64,000 bases of DNA from Bifidobacterium asteroides (GCF_009683175.1 NZ_WKKW01000001.1:248001-312000); one strand, 5' to 3'. Positions 40,346-52,030 are shown, numbered from the stretch's first letter. Translations and numbers: made by a program. Notes: generated from the letters alone by a model not told the origin.

Positions 40346-41118
40346 TTAACCAGATCAGGGCCGACTTTTACAGGCAGCGGAGATCCATCGGCATGCTGAT
40401 TCTGCTCATTGCCACTATGGCACTCGGCATAGTGACCACATGGCGCAAGACCACTATAGGAATCACCACCGGAGGCGAAGAATACGCTCATAAACTGTCG
40501 GAAATCGAAGGGCAAAGCTGGACCATTAGGACAGGCCTGCAAGCAGGTGTCGCCTCCGCCTCGTCTCTAATCTACTTCTACATCGCGGTCTTCGTCATCG
40601 TCATTGGTGCGGAATACAGCCAGCACACTCTGAAGAACACGCTGACATCGGGCATCTCGCGCATACAGTTCATCCTCGGCAAGTATGTGACCATCCTGAT
40701 CGACATCATCCTCCTAACCCTGTGCTACTTCATCACCATCCTGATCACCGGACTGGCCCTAGGAAGGAAACCGGGGGTAGACTGGGGCATCCTATGCAAA
40801 GATGTGGCCGTCATGACCCTATCGGTCAGCTTCTGCATCTCCGTCATCATCAGCCTGGGCATTATCCTCTTGATCCTTACCAAATCCCTGGTCATCCCAG
40901 CGGTGGTGATCGTGATATGGCCCATGCTGATCGGCCTGGTGGAGTATGCCTTTAAATTGAACTGGCTGAAATACCTCGACTTCGTCGGGTTCGGCGAACA
41001 GATCGTCCTGAACACTCTGAAGGCCGATCAGGCCTGGATCTACGCCGGAGTATCCGCAGGCGTGGTCCTGGTGGCCATCTTCGGGTCGGCTCTGATCATA
41101 TCCAAGCAGGAAATCTAA
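40342..41118 (+). CDS. ABC-2 type permease
   Basis: A 258-residue membrane protein with about six hydrophobic spans, for example MLILLIATMALGIVTTW, LIYFYIAVFVIVIGAEY and IILLTLCYFITILITGLALG. The segment GAEYSQHTLKNTLTSGISRI is characteristic of BcrB-type partners. It follows the ATPase by 4-base overlap. The stop overlaps the convergent glycosyltransferase stop by 4 bases. Confidence 0.9.
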   Translation: MINQIRADFYRQRRSIGMLILLIATMALGIVTTWRKTTIGITTGGEEYAHKLSEIEGQSWTIRTGLQAGVASASSLIYFYIAVFVIVIGAEYSQHTLKNTLTSGISRIQFILGKYVTILIDIILLTLCYFITILITGLALGRKPGVDWGILCKDVAVMTLSVSFCISVIISLGIILLILTKSLVIPAVVIVIWPMLIGLVEYAFKLNWLKYLDFVGFGEQIVLNTLKADQAWIYAGVSAGVVLVAIFGSALIISKQEI

Positions 41119-42287
41119 GCCAGGTTAGACTGCACCTGGTCCGGCTCTCGATCGCTGACGGCCTGCACGGCCATATGGGCAAAGGCCTTGACGGAGGTAT
41201 CCAGGGAGTAGTGTTCCTTGGCATGTTCGGCATAGCGTCTTGACCAGACTGCAAGGGGATCGGGATGGTCTACCCACCAGTCGATTTGCGCAGCTAGTGC
41301 CTGAGCCTTGCCGACTGGGAAGAGCGAGTGCTGCGTCAAGGCGAAATGACCGGCGGCGCTCAGGCTGGATCGGGCGATGATCGGGACTGCGCCGCAGGCC
41401 ATCCCCTCCAGGACGCTGACGGATTCCAGATCCGCGATGGATGGGTGGACCAGCAGGTCGGCCTGCCTGAGCAGATCAGGCATGGTCGCGTTCTGATGGA
41501 ATCCAATCGAAACCTGCATGCCGGCCAGCTGCCGAGCGGATTCCGCTCTCAGCCGGCGCTCCATGGGACCTGTACCTGCTATGGTCAAGCGGATCCTGTA
41601 TTTGTTCCTGCACAAGGCCAGGGCACGGATCAGGGTCAGATGATCCTTTTCCCGAGCCAGCCTGCCGGAGGCCACGACCTGGATCAACCGACCGGATCGC
41701 TGCCGCTCGTATCGGTCACCAGGGTTGAACCTGGGCTGGTACCCGTTGGATATGACGTGCAGGCAGGCCTTGTACCCATGCGAGCGCAGCAGGTCGGCCG
41801 TCAGCTGGGTAGGAACGTGGATGTGTCCGACATGATCGTAAAGCCAGAACCGAAAGAGCCGGTAGATAGCCGCGTCCACCCCGGGCCACCAGCGCAATGG
41901 ACCTGCGGAATAGGTGATGTTCTCAGGCTGGATGTGAAACCCTGCGGTCACCGGTATACCCATGGACCTAGCCTGGGCCAAGGCCGCGCGGCCGAAGGCG
42001 AAGGGTTCGTAGATATGGACCAGGTCCACACCGGCAAAGGCCCGTCGGAAGAGTTCCGGATCGGGACGAGCGAAGCTCATCTGCTGCCTGGCCGCCACAC
42101 GGGAGACCAGAGGGATTCGATGCACCCGTGCCGGATAGTCTGTCGAGCCCGCCCCCACCAGACGGACCCTGTGCCCCAGCACCTCCAGACCCTGGGCGTA
42201 TTGGATGGCGGAGTTTGAAGTCCCATTGCCCCTGTTGCCGAAGGAGTCCAGGACCAGGGCCAGCGTCAGGCGATCATGATCCCTCAT
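41115..42287 (-). CDS. Glycosyltransferase family 4
   Basis: A 390-residue GT-B fold glycosyltransferase. It has LVLDSFGNRGNGTSNSAIQY near the start and the C-terminal nucleotide-sugar motif LVHPSIADLESVSVLEGMAC with the E-x7-E pattern near residue 300. GRLAREKDHLTLIRAL marks the hinge. The ATG at 42287 follows GGAGGG by seven bases. It may modify lipids or cell-surface polymers; its substrate cannot be inferred. It is a lone gene between the ABC module and the methionine importer. Confidence 0.9.
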   Translation of the reverse strand: MRDHDRLTLALVLDSFGNRGNGTSNSAIQYAQGLEVLGHRVRLVGAGSTDYPARVHRIPLVSRVAARQQMSFARPDPELFRRAFAGVDLVHIYEPFAFGRAALAQARSMGIPVTAGFHIQPENITYSAGPLRWWPGVDAAIYRLFRFWLYDHVGHIHVPTQLTADLLRSHGYKACLHVISNGYQPRFNPGDRYERQRSGRLIQVVASGRLAREKDHLTLIRALALCRNKYRIRLTIAGTGPMERRLRAESARQLAGMQVSIGFHQNATMPDLLRQADLLVHPSIADLESVSVLEGMACGAVPIIARSSLSAAGHFALTQHSLFPVGKAQALAAQIDWWVDHPDPLAVWSRRYAEHAKEHYSLDTSVKAFAHMAVQAVSDREPDQVQSNLA

Positions 42288-42364
42288 CAACGTTCCCTCC
42301 GCTGTTCAACAGTTGCAGACTTGGGCCGGACCAAGACAAGGCGACCACCCGATTGCACCCACTA

Positions 42365-43228
42365 TTAGTAGGAGAAGGCCGGGACGGCCGCACCGCGGTA
42401 GTAGCGGTTGATGGCATCAGCCACGTAGCGGCTGTGGTAGGCGGAGACTAGAGCCGTATAGGCGGGGTCGTTTTTGTCGGCCTGCCTGGCCACGATGATG
42501 TTGACATAGGGGTGATTGGCTGGCGATTTGAGATCGCCGGGCACCTGGTAGATGGCATCCTGGATCTTCATGCCGGCATCCAGGATGAAATTGGTGTTGG
42601 TGATGCCGGCCGCATAGTCGGGCAGGACCTTGACGATTCCCGGCGGATCGACCTGGTCCAGGACCAGCCCGCGCGGATTGTCGACAATGTCTTCGGGAAC
42701 CGGCGTGGTGGCCTTGGGGTCGCGCAACCCGATCAGTCCGGCGCTGGCAAGCACCTTCAGGGACCGGCCCAGGTCGATGGGATCGCTGGGAATGGCCAGC
42801 CGCTCGCCATAGCCTATCTGGTCAACGCTGCGGTACTTCTTGGAGTACAGGTTGAGGGGTGAGATGTAGGTGTCTCCGATCGCTGCGAACCGGTACCCGT
42901 GCTGTTTGGACTCCTGCTCCAAAAAGGCATAGTGCTGGAAGGCGTTCAGGTCGATTTCCCCGTTGGACAGCGCCTGATTGGCGTAACGCCCGTATTGGAA
43001 GGATCGGAGCTTGATTTTTATGCCTGCCCGGCGCTGGTCCAGTTCATGCTGAACGGCCTTCCAGATCTCCTCATCGGCATCGCCCACCAGGCCGATGCTG
43101 ATCTCCCGCTGGCCGCGTTCGGGCTGATTGACCTTGACATAGGCCACTCCCATCAGGACGGCTACCACCAGGATGACGACCGAGACAGCCGCCAGCTCTC
43201 GTTTGGCCTTGGTTCTTCTGGTGCTCAT
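42365..43228 (-). CDS. metQ: MetQ-like methionine-binding protein, copy 1
   Basis: A 287-residue NlpA/MetQ family substrate-binding protein. It has an N-terminal hydrophobic span (about residues 13-33, AVSVVILVVAVLMGVAYVKV) but no cysteine lipobox, so it may be anchored by the helix. The core shows DADEEIWKAVQHELDQRRAG, NGEIDLNAFQHYAFLEQES and SPLNLYSKKYRSVDQI, as in MetQ. AAGGAGGA precedes the ATG. The second metQ copy is 33 bases upstream, and both are in the met importer operon. Confidence 0.93.
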   Translation of the reverse strand: MSTRRTKAKRELAAVSVVILVVAVLMGVAYVKVNQPERGQREISIGLVGDADEEIWKAVQHELDQRRAGIKIKLRSFQYGRYANQALSNGEIDLNAFQHYAFLEQESKQHGYRFAAIGDTYISPLNLYSKKYRSVDQIGYGERLAIPSDPIDLGRSLKVLASAGLIGLRDPKATTPVPEDIVDNPRGLVLDQVDPPGIVKVLPDYAAGITNTNFILDAGMKIQDAIYQVPGDLKSPANHPYVNIIVARQADKNDPAYTALVSAYHSRYVADAINRYYRGAAVPAFSY

Positions 43229-43261
43229 ATCCGTCCTCCTTCATTGCTGGAACCTATCGCA

Positions 43262-44143
43262 TCAGGAAACCTTGAAGGCCGGCAGACAGGCGCCCTTGTA
43301 GACACGGACGATGGTGTCGGCCACGGGCTTGGAATGGTAGGCGCGCACCACTGCGGCGTAGGTGGGGTTGTCCCGCTGATCCTTGGTGGTAACGATGATG
43401 TTGATGTAAGGCTTGTTGGACGGGTTCTGCAGATCGTAGGGAACCTCGTGGATGGCATCGTGCACGCTGCGACCTGCGTCGACCACGAAGTTGGCATTGG
43501 TGACCCCGCCCGCATAATCAGGCAGCAGGTTGAGGATACCGGCCGGATCCACCTGCTCGATGCGCAGATGCTTGGGATTGTCCACCACATCCTCGGGCAG
43601 CGGGTTGGTGGCCTTGGGATCGCGCAGACCGATCAGCTTGGCATCGGCAAGGACCTTCAGGGCCCGGCCCATGTTGGTGGCGTTGTTGGGGATGGCCACC
43701 CGGTCGCCGTCCTGGAACTGTGAGGGCTTGGCATAGCGCTGCGAGTAGAGGTTCATGGGCGAGATGTATGTATTGCCAAGCACGGCCAGCTGGTAGTGGT
43801 TGGTTTTCACATCGTCCTCCAGGTAGGCGTAATGCTGTGCGGCGTTGAAGTCCACCTCGCGGTTGGCTGTGGCCTGGTTGACGTAGATGGCATCCTGGAA
43901 GGGCTTGAGCTCGATCCTGATGCGTTCGCCCCGCCGATCCAGCTCTGCCTGGACGGCCTTCCAGATCTGATCGTCCGAGCTGCCGATGACCCCGACCTTG
44001 ACGACCTTGACATCGGCACCCACCTGGTTCAGACGGACATCGGTGCCAACCACCAGCGCCAGCAGGAGGACGATGACCAGGCTGAGCGCCGCCAGCTGGA
44101 TCTTGGCTCTGTTCTTTTTGCCGACGCGATTACGACCGACCAC
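43262..44143 (-). CDS. metQ: MetQ-like methionine-binding protein, copy 2
   Basis: A 293-residue paralogue of the downstream protein, about half identical by eye. It has the same layout: a membrane span (AALSLVIVLLLALVVGTDV), then DDQIWKAVQAELDRRGERI, EVDFNAAQHYAYLEDDV and ISPMNLYSQRYA. The start is a GTG at 44143 after AAAGG. No lipobox Cys is present. It is 25 bases downstream of metI. Confidence 0.93.
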   Translation of the reverse strand: MVGRNRVGKKNRAKIQLAALSLVIVLLLALVVGTDVRLNQVGADVKVVKVGVIGSSDDQIWKAVQAELDRRGERIRIELKPFQDAIYVNQATANREVDFNAAQHYAYLEDDVKTNHYQLAVLGNTYISPMNLYSQRYAKPSQFQDGDRVAIPNNATNMGRALKVLADAKLIGLRDPKATNPLPEDVVDNPKHLRIEQVDPAGILNLLPDYAGGVTNANFVVDAGRSVHDAIHEVPYDLQNPSNKPYINIIVTTKDQRDNPTYAAVVRAYHSKPVADTIVRVYKGACLPAFKVS

Positions 44144-44168
44144 GATAATCTGACCTTTCCCGGGTTGC

Positions 44169-44845
44169 TCAGTGTTCGACGACTTCGGCCAGAAGCCGGC
44201 CGAACAGTTCGATCAGGGCGATGAAGATGACCAGAACGATGATGGTGGCGATGGTCACGTCGTTCATGGACCGCTGGTAGCCCAGACGGATGGCAAAGTC
44301 ACCCAGACCGCCGCCGCCCACGATGCCCACGGTCGCGGTCTCGCCCACCAGGCTGACGATGGTGATGGTGGTCACCCGGATGATTGAGGGGATGCCCTCA
44401 CGCAGGTAGACATGCCAGATGATCTGCCAGGTGGTCATACCCATGGACTCCGCCGCCTCGACGTACCCAGGGTCCAGACCGGCAAGGGCCGATTCGATCT
44501 GTCGGGAGAAGAAGGGCGTGATGCCCACGACCAGCGGGAAGATTGCCCCCTTGGGCCCGATGGCCGTGCCCATGAGCAACCTGGTCACCGGCACCAGGGC
44601 CGCCGCCAGAATGATGAAGGGGATGGAGCGGAAGAGGTCGATCAGCTTGTCCAGGACGGTGAAGACCAGGCCGTTGCGACGGATGCCGTCGCGTCGGCTG
44701 ATGATCAGTCCCACCCCGATGACCAGAGCCAGCAGGAAGGAGATCACCCCGGAGACGCCGACCATAACCAGGGTCTGAACCATGCTGCTGAAGAACTCCG
44801 GCAGCCGGCTCATGACGTTGGGGAACCAGGTGGTAAGCAGGGACG

Positions 44846-44849
<4 letters not shown>
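44169..44849 (-). CDS. metI: Methionine ABC importer permease
   Basis: A 226-residue MetI-type permease with five or six spans. The cytosolic coupling motif EAAESMGMTTWQIIWHVYLR near residues 130-150 is the family EAA loop. IPFIILAAALVPVTRLLMGT and VGETATVGIVGGGGLGDFA are also diagnostic. It overlaps metN by 4 bases. Confidence 0.96.
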
Positions 44850-45898
<1,049 letters not shown>

Positions 45899-46033
45899 GT
45901 TCCCGCCTTCCCTGGTCGACTGCATGACATGGTAATCGTCCCGGCGGCCAGTGGACAAGAAGGCCTCTATAGATGTCGTTTATAGGCATGTATCGATAAT
46001 TCACCTGCTTGGTCTACGGGTCGGTGGCAGAAT

Positions 46034-47341
46034 ATGGGTATGAGCGCATCCGGTCAGCAGCGGATTATCAATACCATCAATCCCGGGGAGCGACCGTTCG
46101 GCTCTCCTCTGGGACCAAGACCCACACGGGTCCTTCTGTTGGGAGCCGGCGAACTCGGACGCGAGATTGCCATCAGTCTGATGCGGCTGGGTGCCTGGGT
46201 TGGCGCGGCGGACTCCTACCCTGGCGCACCGGCCACCCAGGTGGCCCATGCGGGCTACCAGGTGAAAATGAGCGATCCCCAGGCTTTGGAGGACCTGATC
46301 GACAAGGTCCACCCCGATTTGATCGTGCCTGAAGTGGAGGCCATCGCCACAGACCGCCTGGTCGGTGCCGCGGCCCGGGGCATCCAGGTAGTGCCTGCCG
46401 CCCCCCTGGCGGCCATGTGCATGGACCGCCGGGCCCTGCGCGTCTTCGCCCACGAGCAGGTGGGCCTGCCCACCACCCCCTATCGATTCGCCGACTCCCC
46501 AGAAGAGCTGGCCAGCGCGGCGGACCAGGTGGGCTACCCCTGCATGGTCAAACCCCTGATGAGCTCCTCCGGCCACGGACAGACCCTGGTGCGGAGCAGG
46601 GAGGGTTTGTCGCAAGCATGGAATTCGGCACTGACCCAAGGCCGGGCAGCCACCAGGCATCAGGGCAAGGCCGAGGTCATCGTGGAGGCCCTGGCCCCCC
46701 TGGCCCATGAGCTGACTGTTCTGACCGTGGCCTCCTGCGCCGGCGTGGCCACCTGCACGCCCATCGGCCAGCGTCAGGAGGACGGGGACTACCGCCTCTC
46801 CTGGCAACCTGCGGATCTGAATCCTGACATCCTGCAGCAGGCCCGGAGTATGGCCACCCGGTTGGTTGAGGCCATGACCTCCCTGGCCCGCCAGAGTGGC
46901 GAGACCGGTTGGGGGATCTACGGTGTGGAGATCTTCGTCCTGCGCGACGGCTCCTTGCTCTTCAACGAGGTGGCGCCGCGCCCCCATGACACCGGCATGG
47001 TGACCATGATCTCCCAACGGCTGAGCGAGTTCGATCTTCACGCCCGGGCCATCCTGGGCATTCCCGTCCACCAGGAGGATCTGACCCTGAGTCTGCCGGA
47101 AGGCACATGCGCGGTCAGCCGGCCCATCCTGGTCAGGGGCCAGGGACCGGTCAGCTTCCAAGGCTTGCCCCAGGCCCTTGACCACCCAGGCACCGATCTG
47201 CGCATCTTCTCCAAGCCAGAAGTGCATGGCCAGCGTCGCATGGGCGTGGCCCTGGCCATGGGTCCTGACCTGCAGACCGCCATCGGGCGTGCCGAAGCCG
47301 TGGTCAACGATCTGAAACCACGAGTGGGCGCGGGGATGTAA
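46034..47341 (+). CDS. purT: Formate-dependent phosphoribosylglycinamide formyltransferase
   Basis: Uses formate and ATP to formylate GAR, replacing folate-dependent PurN. The 435-residue ATP-grasp protein opens near residue 30 with [47 protein letters not shown] and [17 protein letters not shown] are conserved. GGTGG lies six bases before the ATG. It is divergent from metN. It is followed at 78 bases by purC, so it leads the purine block. Confidence 0.95.
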   Translation: MGMSASGQQRIINTINPGERPFGSPLGPRPTRVLLLGAGELGREIAISLMRLGAWVGAADSYPGAPATQVAHAGYQVKMSDPQALEDLIDKVHPDLIVPEVEAIATDRLVGAAARGIQVVPAAPLAAMCMDRRALRVFAHEQVGLPTTPYRFADSPEELASAADQVGYPCMVKPLMSSSGHGQTLVRSREGLSQAWNSALTQGRAATRHQGKAEVIVEALAPLAHELTVLTVASCAGVATCTPIGQRQEDGDYRLSWQPADLNPDILQQARSMATRLVEAMTSLARQSGETGWGIYGVEIFVLRDGSLLFNEVAPRPHDTGMVTMISQRLSEFDLHARAILGIPVHQEDLTLSLPEGTCAVSRPILVRGQGPVSFQGLPQALDHPGTDLRIFSKPEVHGQRRMGVALAMGPDLQTAIGRAEAVVNDLKPRVGAGM

Positions 47342-47418
47342 CCCGGGCTTGCTATGGTGGTCGTGTCCCAAGCAGTGCAGAAGTTTCCAATTCGCAACAA
47401 ACTCGAGGAAGGCGAACA

Positions 47419-48171
47419 GTGGAAAAGTTGGGAATGCGCTATCAAGGCAAGGCCAAGAAACTGTACGAGACTGATGACCCGGACATACTCTGGGTTGAGT
47501 ACACTGACCAGGCAACCGCGGGGAACGGAGCCAAGAAGGCCAACATCGAAGGCAAGGCCAGACTGAACAACAGGATCACCACGGTGATATTCTCCCTGCT
47601 GGCCCGCAGGGGCATCCCCAGCCATTTCGTACGCAGCATCTCGGATACCGAGCAGCTCAATCGCCGGCTGGACATGTTCCCCCTGGAGATCGTCATGCGC
47701 AACCGGGCTGCAGGCTCCTTCTCCCAGCGGTACGGGATTGCGGAAGGCACTGCTTTGAAACAGCCGGTGCTGGAATTCTTCTACAAGTCCGATCCCCTGG
47801 ATGATCCATTTATCAACCGTGATGACATTCTGGCCCTGGGACTGGCCACCGAGCAGGATTTGGACATCATCGCCGCTAAGACCCGGGAGATCAACGGAGC
47901 GCTGACCAGCATCTTCCGCGCCATCAACGTAGAGTTGGTGGACTTCAAGATCGAAATGGGAAAGACCGGATCGGGCATCATCCTTCTCGGCGACGAGATC
48001 ACCCCCGACACCTGCCGACTCTGGGCGATTGGCAACAATAATGACGGCCATGTCACCCACCTGGACAAGGACATCTTCCGCAGGGACCTGGGCAGCATCA
48101 TTCCGGCTTATCAAACCATTCTGGATGGGCTGACCGAATTGGAGGAACGCGAAAGCCAATCGAACAGCTGA
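47419..48171 (+). CDS. purC: SAICAR synthetase
   Basis: Joins CAIR and aspartate with ATP in purine synthesis. It is 250 residues long with a GTG start at 47419 and GGAAGG seven bases upstream. The signature [15 protein letters not shown] near residue 95 and [20 protein letters not shown] near 175 are both diagnostic, and the opening [19 protein letters not shown] is family-typical. A terminator follows the stop by nine bases, before purL. Confidence 0.97.
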   Translation: MEKLGMRYQGKAKKLYETDDPDILWVEYTDQATAGNGAKKANIEGKARLNNRITTVIFSLLARRGIPSHFVRSISDTEQLNRRLDMFPLEIVMRNRAAGSFSQRYGIAEGTALKQPVLEFFYKSDPLDDPFINRDDILALGLATEQDLDIIAAKTREINGALTSIFRAINVELVDFKIEMGKTGSGIILLGDEITPDTCRLWAIGNNNDGHVTHLDKDIFRRDLGSIIPAYQTILDGLTELEERESQSNS

Positions 48172-48179
48172 ATCGGTGG

Positions 48180-48212
48180 ACCCGGAAGCGAGCATATCGC
48201 CTCCGGGTTTTT
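48180..48212 (+). terminator. Terminator between purC and purLQ
   Basis: ACCCGGA and GCGA pair with TCGC and TCCGGGT around a 5-base loop, giving an 11-bp interrupted stem followed by TTTTT. It begins nine bases after the purC stop. Only 38 bases remain to purLQ, with no clear promoter, so purLQ probably depends on partial read-through. Confidence 0.85.
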
Positions 48213-48250
48213 CATTGGTCCCCAACCAGTCCATCGCGAAAGGATCCATT

Positions 48251-51200
48251 GTGCTCTTCCGTGTCTATACCGAGAAAAAGCGGGGCTTCGACCAGGCCGC
48301 CGAAAGGCTTGCCGAACAACTCCGCACCCTGCCGGGCGTGCAAGGGCTGACCGGCCTGCGCATGTTCAACCGCTACGATCTGGAGGGAATCGACGAAGAC
48401 CTCTTCAGACGTTGTCTGCCCACGGTCTTCGCCCAGCCCCAGACCGACCTGGTGGCCACGCAGCTGGAGCAGGCCCTGCGCATGAAGGGCGATGAGGAGC
48501 TGCCGCCGCTGGACTCCCCCATGCTCTTCGCCGTGGCCCCTCTGCCCGGTCAGTTCGATCAGCGAGCCGACTCAGCAGCCCAGTGTGTCCAGCTGATCGG
48601 CCAGGGCGCCCGCCCCTTGGTGGCCACAGCCACCGTCTACCTGCTCCAGGGCGACCTGGGGGCCGGGCAGATCGAGGCCATCCGCAATTACCTGGTCAAT
48701 CCGGTCGACTCACGGGTGGTCGGGCTGGAGCAGCCCAAGACCCTGGCCATGCCTGATGACGACCCGGATCCAGTACCAGTGTTGGACGGGTTCCGCGATC
48801 TGGATGATCCTGAACTCGAAGCGCTGATTGAAAAGCTGGATCTGGCCATGGATCTGCCGGATGTCCGCTTCTGCCGGGACCACTACCGCCAGGAAAAGCG
48901 CGACCCCACCCTGACCGAGCTCAAGGTAATCGACACCTACTGGTCCGACCACTGCCGGCACACCACCTTCAATACCAGGCTGGAGCGAATCGAGGCGGAC
49001 AACCCCCGAGTCCGGGCAACGCTGGAACAGTATCGGGCAATCCGAGGAGAGCTGGGCCGTCAGAACCAACCTGAATGCCTGATGGACATGGCCACCATCG
49101 GAGCCAAATACCTACAGAAGCGCGGAATCCTGAACGACGTGGACCAATCCGAAGAGGTCAACGCCTGCACTATCCGGACCAAAGTCGACGTGGACGGCCA
49201 GGATCAAGACTGGCTCTTTCTGTTCAAAAATGAAACGCATAACCATCCCACCGAGATCGAGCCATTCGGCGGTGCCGCAACCTGCATCGGCGGGGCCATC
49301 CGTGATCCACTGTCCGGAAGGGGCTACGTCTACCAGGCCATGAGGGTCAGCGGGGCAGCAGATCCACGTAAACCCCTGGATCAGACCCTGCCGGGCAAAC
49401 TACCCCAGAGCCGGATCGTCCGTCAAGCGGCCGATGGCTACTCCTCCTATGGCAACCAAATCGGGCTGGCCACCGGGCAGGTTCGTGAGATCTACCACCC
49501 CGGCTATGCGGCCAAGCGGATGGAGGTGGGCGCTGTAGTGGCCGCCACCCCGGCCGACCACGTGATTCGTCGCCGACCCGCCCCCGGTGATCTGATCATC
49601 CTGGTGGGCGGAAGGACCGGCCGCGATGGAATCGGCGGCGCGACCGGAGCCTCCAAGTCCCAGAACGAAGAAAGTCTGGAACGCTGCGGAGCCGAGGTGC
49701 AGAAGGGCGATGCCCCTGAGGAGCGCAAGCTCCAGCGCCTCTTCCGTCGCCCGGAGGCAGCCAGGCTGATTGAGCGTTGCAACGACTTCGGAGCCGGCGG
49801 CGTTGCCGTGGCCGTAGGCGAGCTGGCGGACGGATTGAACGTGAACCTGGATCGGGTGCCGCTCAAGTACCAGGGGCTGGACGGGACTGAAATCGCCATT
49901 TCCGAGAGCCAGGAGCGCATGGCCGTGGCCCTGGCTGCCGAAGATGCGCCCGCCTTCATCGACTACGCCCGGCAGGAGGACCTTGAGGCCACCGTCATCG
50001 CCGAGGTCACCGAGGAACCTAAGCTCCGGATGACCTGGCGATCAGAGACCATCGTGGATATCCCCCGAGCATTCCTGGCCTCCAACGGCGCCCCTCATAA
50101 GGCCGATGCCCAAGTGCCGGTCCCTGCTCCCTACCACGCCCCCTTCGAAGTTCAAGGCAGCCTGGACGCACGCATGAGGGCCCTGCTTGCAGACATCAAT
50201 GTCTGTTCCCAACAGGGTCTGGCCGAGCAGTTCGACTCCACCATCGGTGCAGGCACCGTCCTCATGCCCTTTGGCGGAGCCCGACAGCTGACGCCGGCAC
50301 AGGCCATGGTGGCCAAATTGCCAGTGGACGGGCACACCACCACCGCCTCGGCCATGGCCTGGGGATTCAACCCCTGGATCAGCAGCCAGGACACTTACAC
50401 CGGCGCCTACCTGGCCGTCGTCGAGAGCCTGGCCAAGCTGGTCGCCAGCGGCTTCAGCCGGTCAAGGGCCCACCTGAGCCTGCAGGAGTATTACCCCAAG
50501 CCCGGCGACGACCCCCGGCGCTGGGGTCTGCCAGTAGCCGGCGTCCTGGGAGCCCTTCAGGCCCAGCTGGACCTGGCAGTGGGTGCCATAGGCGGCAAGG
50601 ACTCCATGTCCGGCAGTTTCGAGGACCTGGATGTGCCGCCCACCCTGATCAGCTTTGCAGTAGCCCTGGGGCAGGCCAAGGATGCGGTCTCCCCGGAGTT
50701 CAAGGCCCCCAACCGGCAGGTCTACCTCGTGACGCCCGAATACCAGGCGGACGGATTGCTGCCCGATCCGGAGAGCCTGCGGACCGTCATGGACCAGGTG
50801 GAGGCGTTGATCAGTCAGGGTCTGGTTGATGCTGCAGCCACTCCGGGCTACGGATGCACGGCCCAGTCCCTGATGGAGATGTGCCTGGGCAACAGGATCG
50901 GCTTGGACCTGGCGCCAGACACTGCCATACCTGCCCTCTTCCGTCCCGCCTATGGGAGCTTCATTCTGGAGGCCTCTGGTCCAGAGCCTCTGTCCATTCA
51001 GGATTCCGGTCTGCATTTACACCTCTTGGGGCACACTCGCGAGAACTATCGCCTGCGCTGCGGCAGCGAGGATCTGGACCTGGCCGGCCTTGAGGAAATC
51101 CGTGCCAGGGGTCTGGAATCGATCTTCCCATACCGGGGCCAAGGCGACCCGGTGCCGACCATCGGCCGCGCCGACCGCCAGTTCGGCAGGCCAGCAGCAC

Positions 51201-52030
51201 ACAGAGCCAAGGGGACTTCCATGACCACCCGACCCAGGGTCGTCATGCCCGTCTTCCCCGGCACCAACTGCGAATTCGACTCCGCACGAGCCTTCCGGGA
51301 TGCTGGAGCCCAGGTGGAGACTGTGGTCATCCGCAACCTGAATGCCGAGGACGTGACCGAGAGCTCCCGCCGCCTGGCCCAGGCCATCCGCAACAGCCAG
51401 ATACTGATGCTGCCCGGTGGCTTCTCCGGCGGCGATGAACCCGACGGCTCGGCCAAACTGGTGGCCTCCTTCCTGCGCTCGAACCAGGTTGCCGACGCCC
51501 TCCAGGAGCTTTTGCAGGACCGGGACGGACTGGTCCTGGGCGTTTGCAACGGCTTTCAGGCGCTGATCAAGCTGGGCCTGGTTCCCTATGGCAAAATCGT
51601 CACCGGCTCACCCAAGGATCCCACCCTGGCTGTCAATACCATCGGACGCCATCAGAGCCGCCTGGTCCACACCCGGATCAGCTCCACACGCTCCCCCTGG
51701 CTGAGTGCCTGCCGGATGGGCGACATCCACACCATGCCCATCAGCCACGGCGAAGGACGGTTCGTGGCCGAGCCTAGCCTCCTGCGCACCCTGATTGACC
51801 GAGGACAGGTGGCTGCCCAGTATGTGGATGAGCAGGGTCATCCCTCCATGGATCCGCTGGTCAACCCCAATGGGTCAGACATGGCCGTCGAGGCAATCAC
51901 CAGCCCGGACGGCCGGGTGCTGGGCAAGATGGGTCACACGGAACGCAGCGGCCCCGACCTGTATCTGAATGTGCCCGGAAAAAATACGCAACCGCTCTTC
52001 CAGTCGGGGGTGGACTACTTTGCCGCCTAA
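48251..52030 (+). CDS. purL: FGAM synthase, single-chain PurL/PurQ fusion
   Basis: Converts FGAR to FGAM. The GTG at 48251 has AAAGGA six bases upstream. The 1259-residue protein has the N-terminal PurS-like domain, the PurL ATP-binding core with NETHNHPTEIEPFGGAATC, and a C-terminal glutaminase domain. That domain starts near residue 990 (TTRPRVVMPVFPGTNCEF), with the nucleophile Cys in LVLGVCNGFQALI and the His in MPISHGEGRFV. This long form lacks separate purQ and purS genes. An ATG frame upstream at 48176 has no ribosome site. Confidence 0.97.
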   Translation: MLFRVYTEKKRGFDQAAERLAEQLRTLPGVQGLTGLRMFNRYDLEGIDEDLFRRCLPTVFAQPQTDLVATQLEQALRMKGDEELPPLDSPMLFAVAPLPGQFDQRADSAAQCVQLIGQGARPLVATATVYLLQGDLGAGQIEAIRNYLVNPVDSRVVGLEQPKTLAMPDDDPDPVPVLDGFRDLDDPELEALIEKLDLAMDLPDVRFCRDHYRQEKRDPTLTELKVIDTYWSDHCRHTTFNTRLERIEADNPRVRATLEQYRAIRGELGRQNQPECLMDMATIGAKYLQKRGILNDVDQSEEVNACTIRTKVDVDGQDQDWLFLFKNETHNHPTEIEPFGGAATCIGGAIRDPLSGRGYVYQAMRVSGAADPRKPLDQTLPGKLPQSRIVRQAADGYSSYGNQIGLATGQVREIYHPGYAAKRMEVGAVVAATPADHVIRRRPAPGDLIILVGGRTGRDGIGGATGASKSQNEESLERCGAEVQKGDAPEERKLQRLFRRPEAARLIERCNDFGAGGVAVAVGELADGLNVNLDRVPLKYQGLDGTEIAISESQERMAVALAAEDAPAFIDYARQEDLEATVIAEVTEEPKLRMTWRSETIVDIPRAFLASNGAPHKADAQVPVPAPYHAPFEVQGSLDARMRALLADINVCSQQGLAEQFDSTIGAGTVLMPFGGARQLTPAQAMVAKLPVDGHTTTASAMAWGFNPWISSQDTYTGAYLAVVESLAKLVASGFSRSRAHLSLQEYYPKPGDDPRRWGLPVAGVLGALQAQLDLAVGAIGGKDSMSGSFEDLDVPPTLISFAVALGQAKDAVSPEFKAPNRQVYLVTPEYQADGLLPDPESLRTVMDQVEALISQGLVDAAATPGYGCTAQSLMEMCLGNRIGLDLAPDTAIPALFRPAYGSFILEASGPEPLSIQDSGLHLHLLGHTRENYRLRCGSEDLDLAGLEEIRARGLESIFPYRGQGDPVPTIGRADRQFGRPAAHRAKGTSMTTRPRVVMPVFPGTNCEFDSARAFRDAGAQVETVVIRNLNAEDVTESSRRLAQAIRNSQILMLPGGFSGGDEPDGSAKLVASFLRSNQVADALQELLQDRDGLVLGVCNGFQALIKLGLVPYGKIVTGSPKDPTLAVNTIGRHQSRLVHTRISSTRSPWLSACRMGDIHTMPISHGEGRFVAEPSLLRTLIDRGQVAAQYVDEQGHPSMDPLVNPNGSDMAVEAITSPDGRVLGKMGHTERSGPDLYLNVPGKNTQPLFQSGVDYFAA

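Noticed and set aside
45899-46033. SAM or T-box riboswitch upstream of the methionine transporter
   Set aside because: The gap is short and has no conserved stems of these classes. The same holds before metK.
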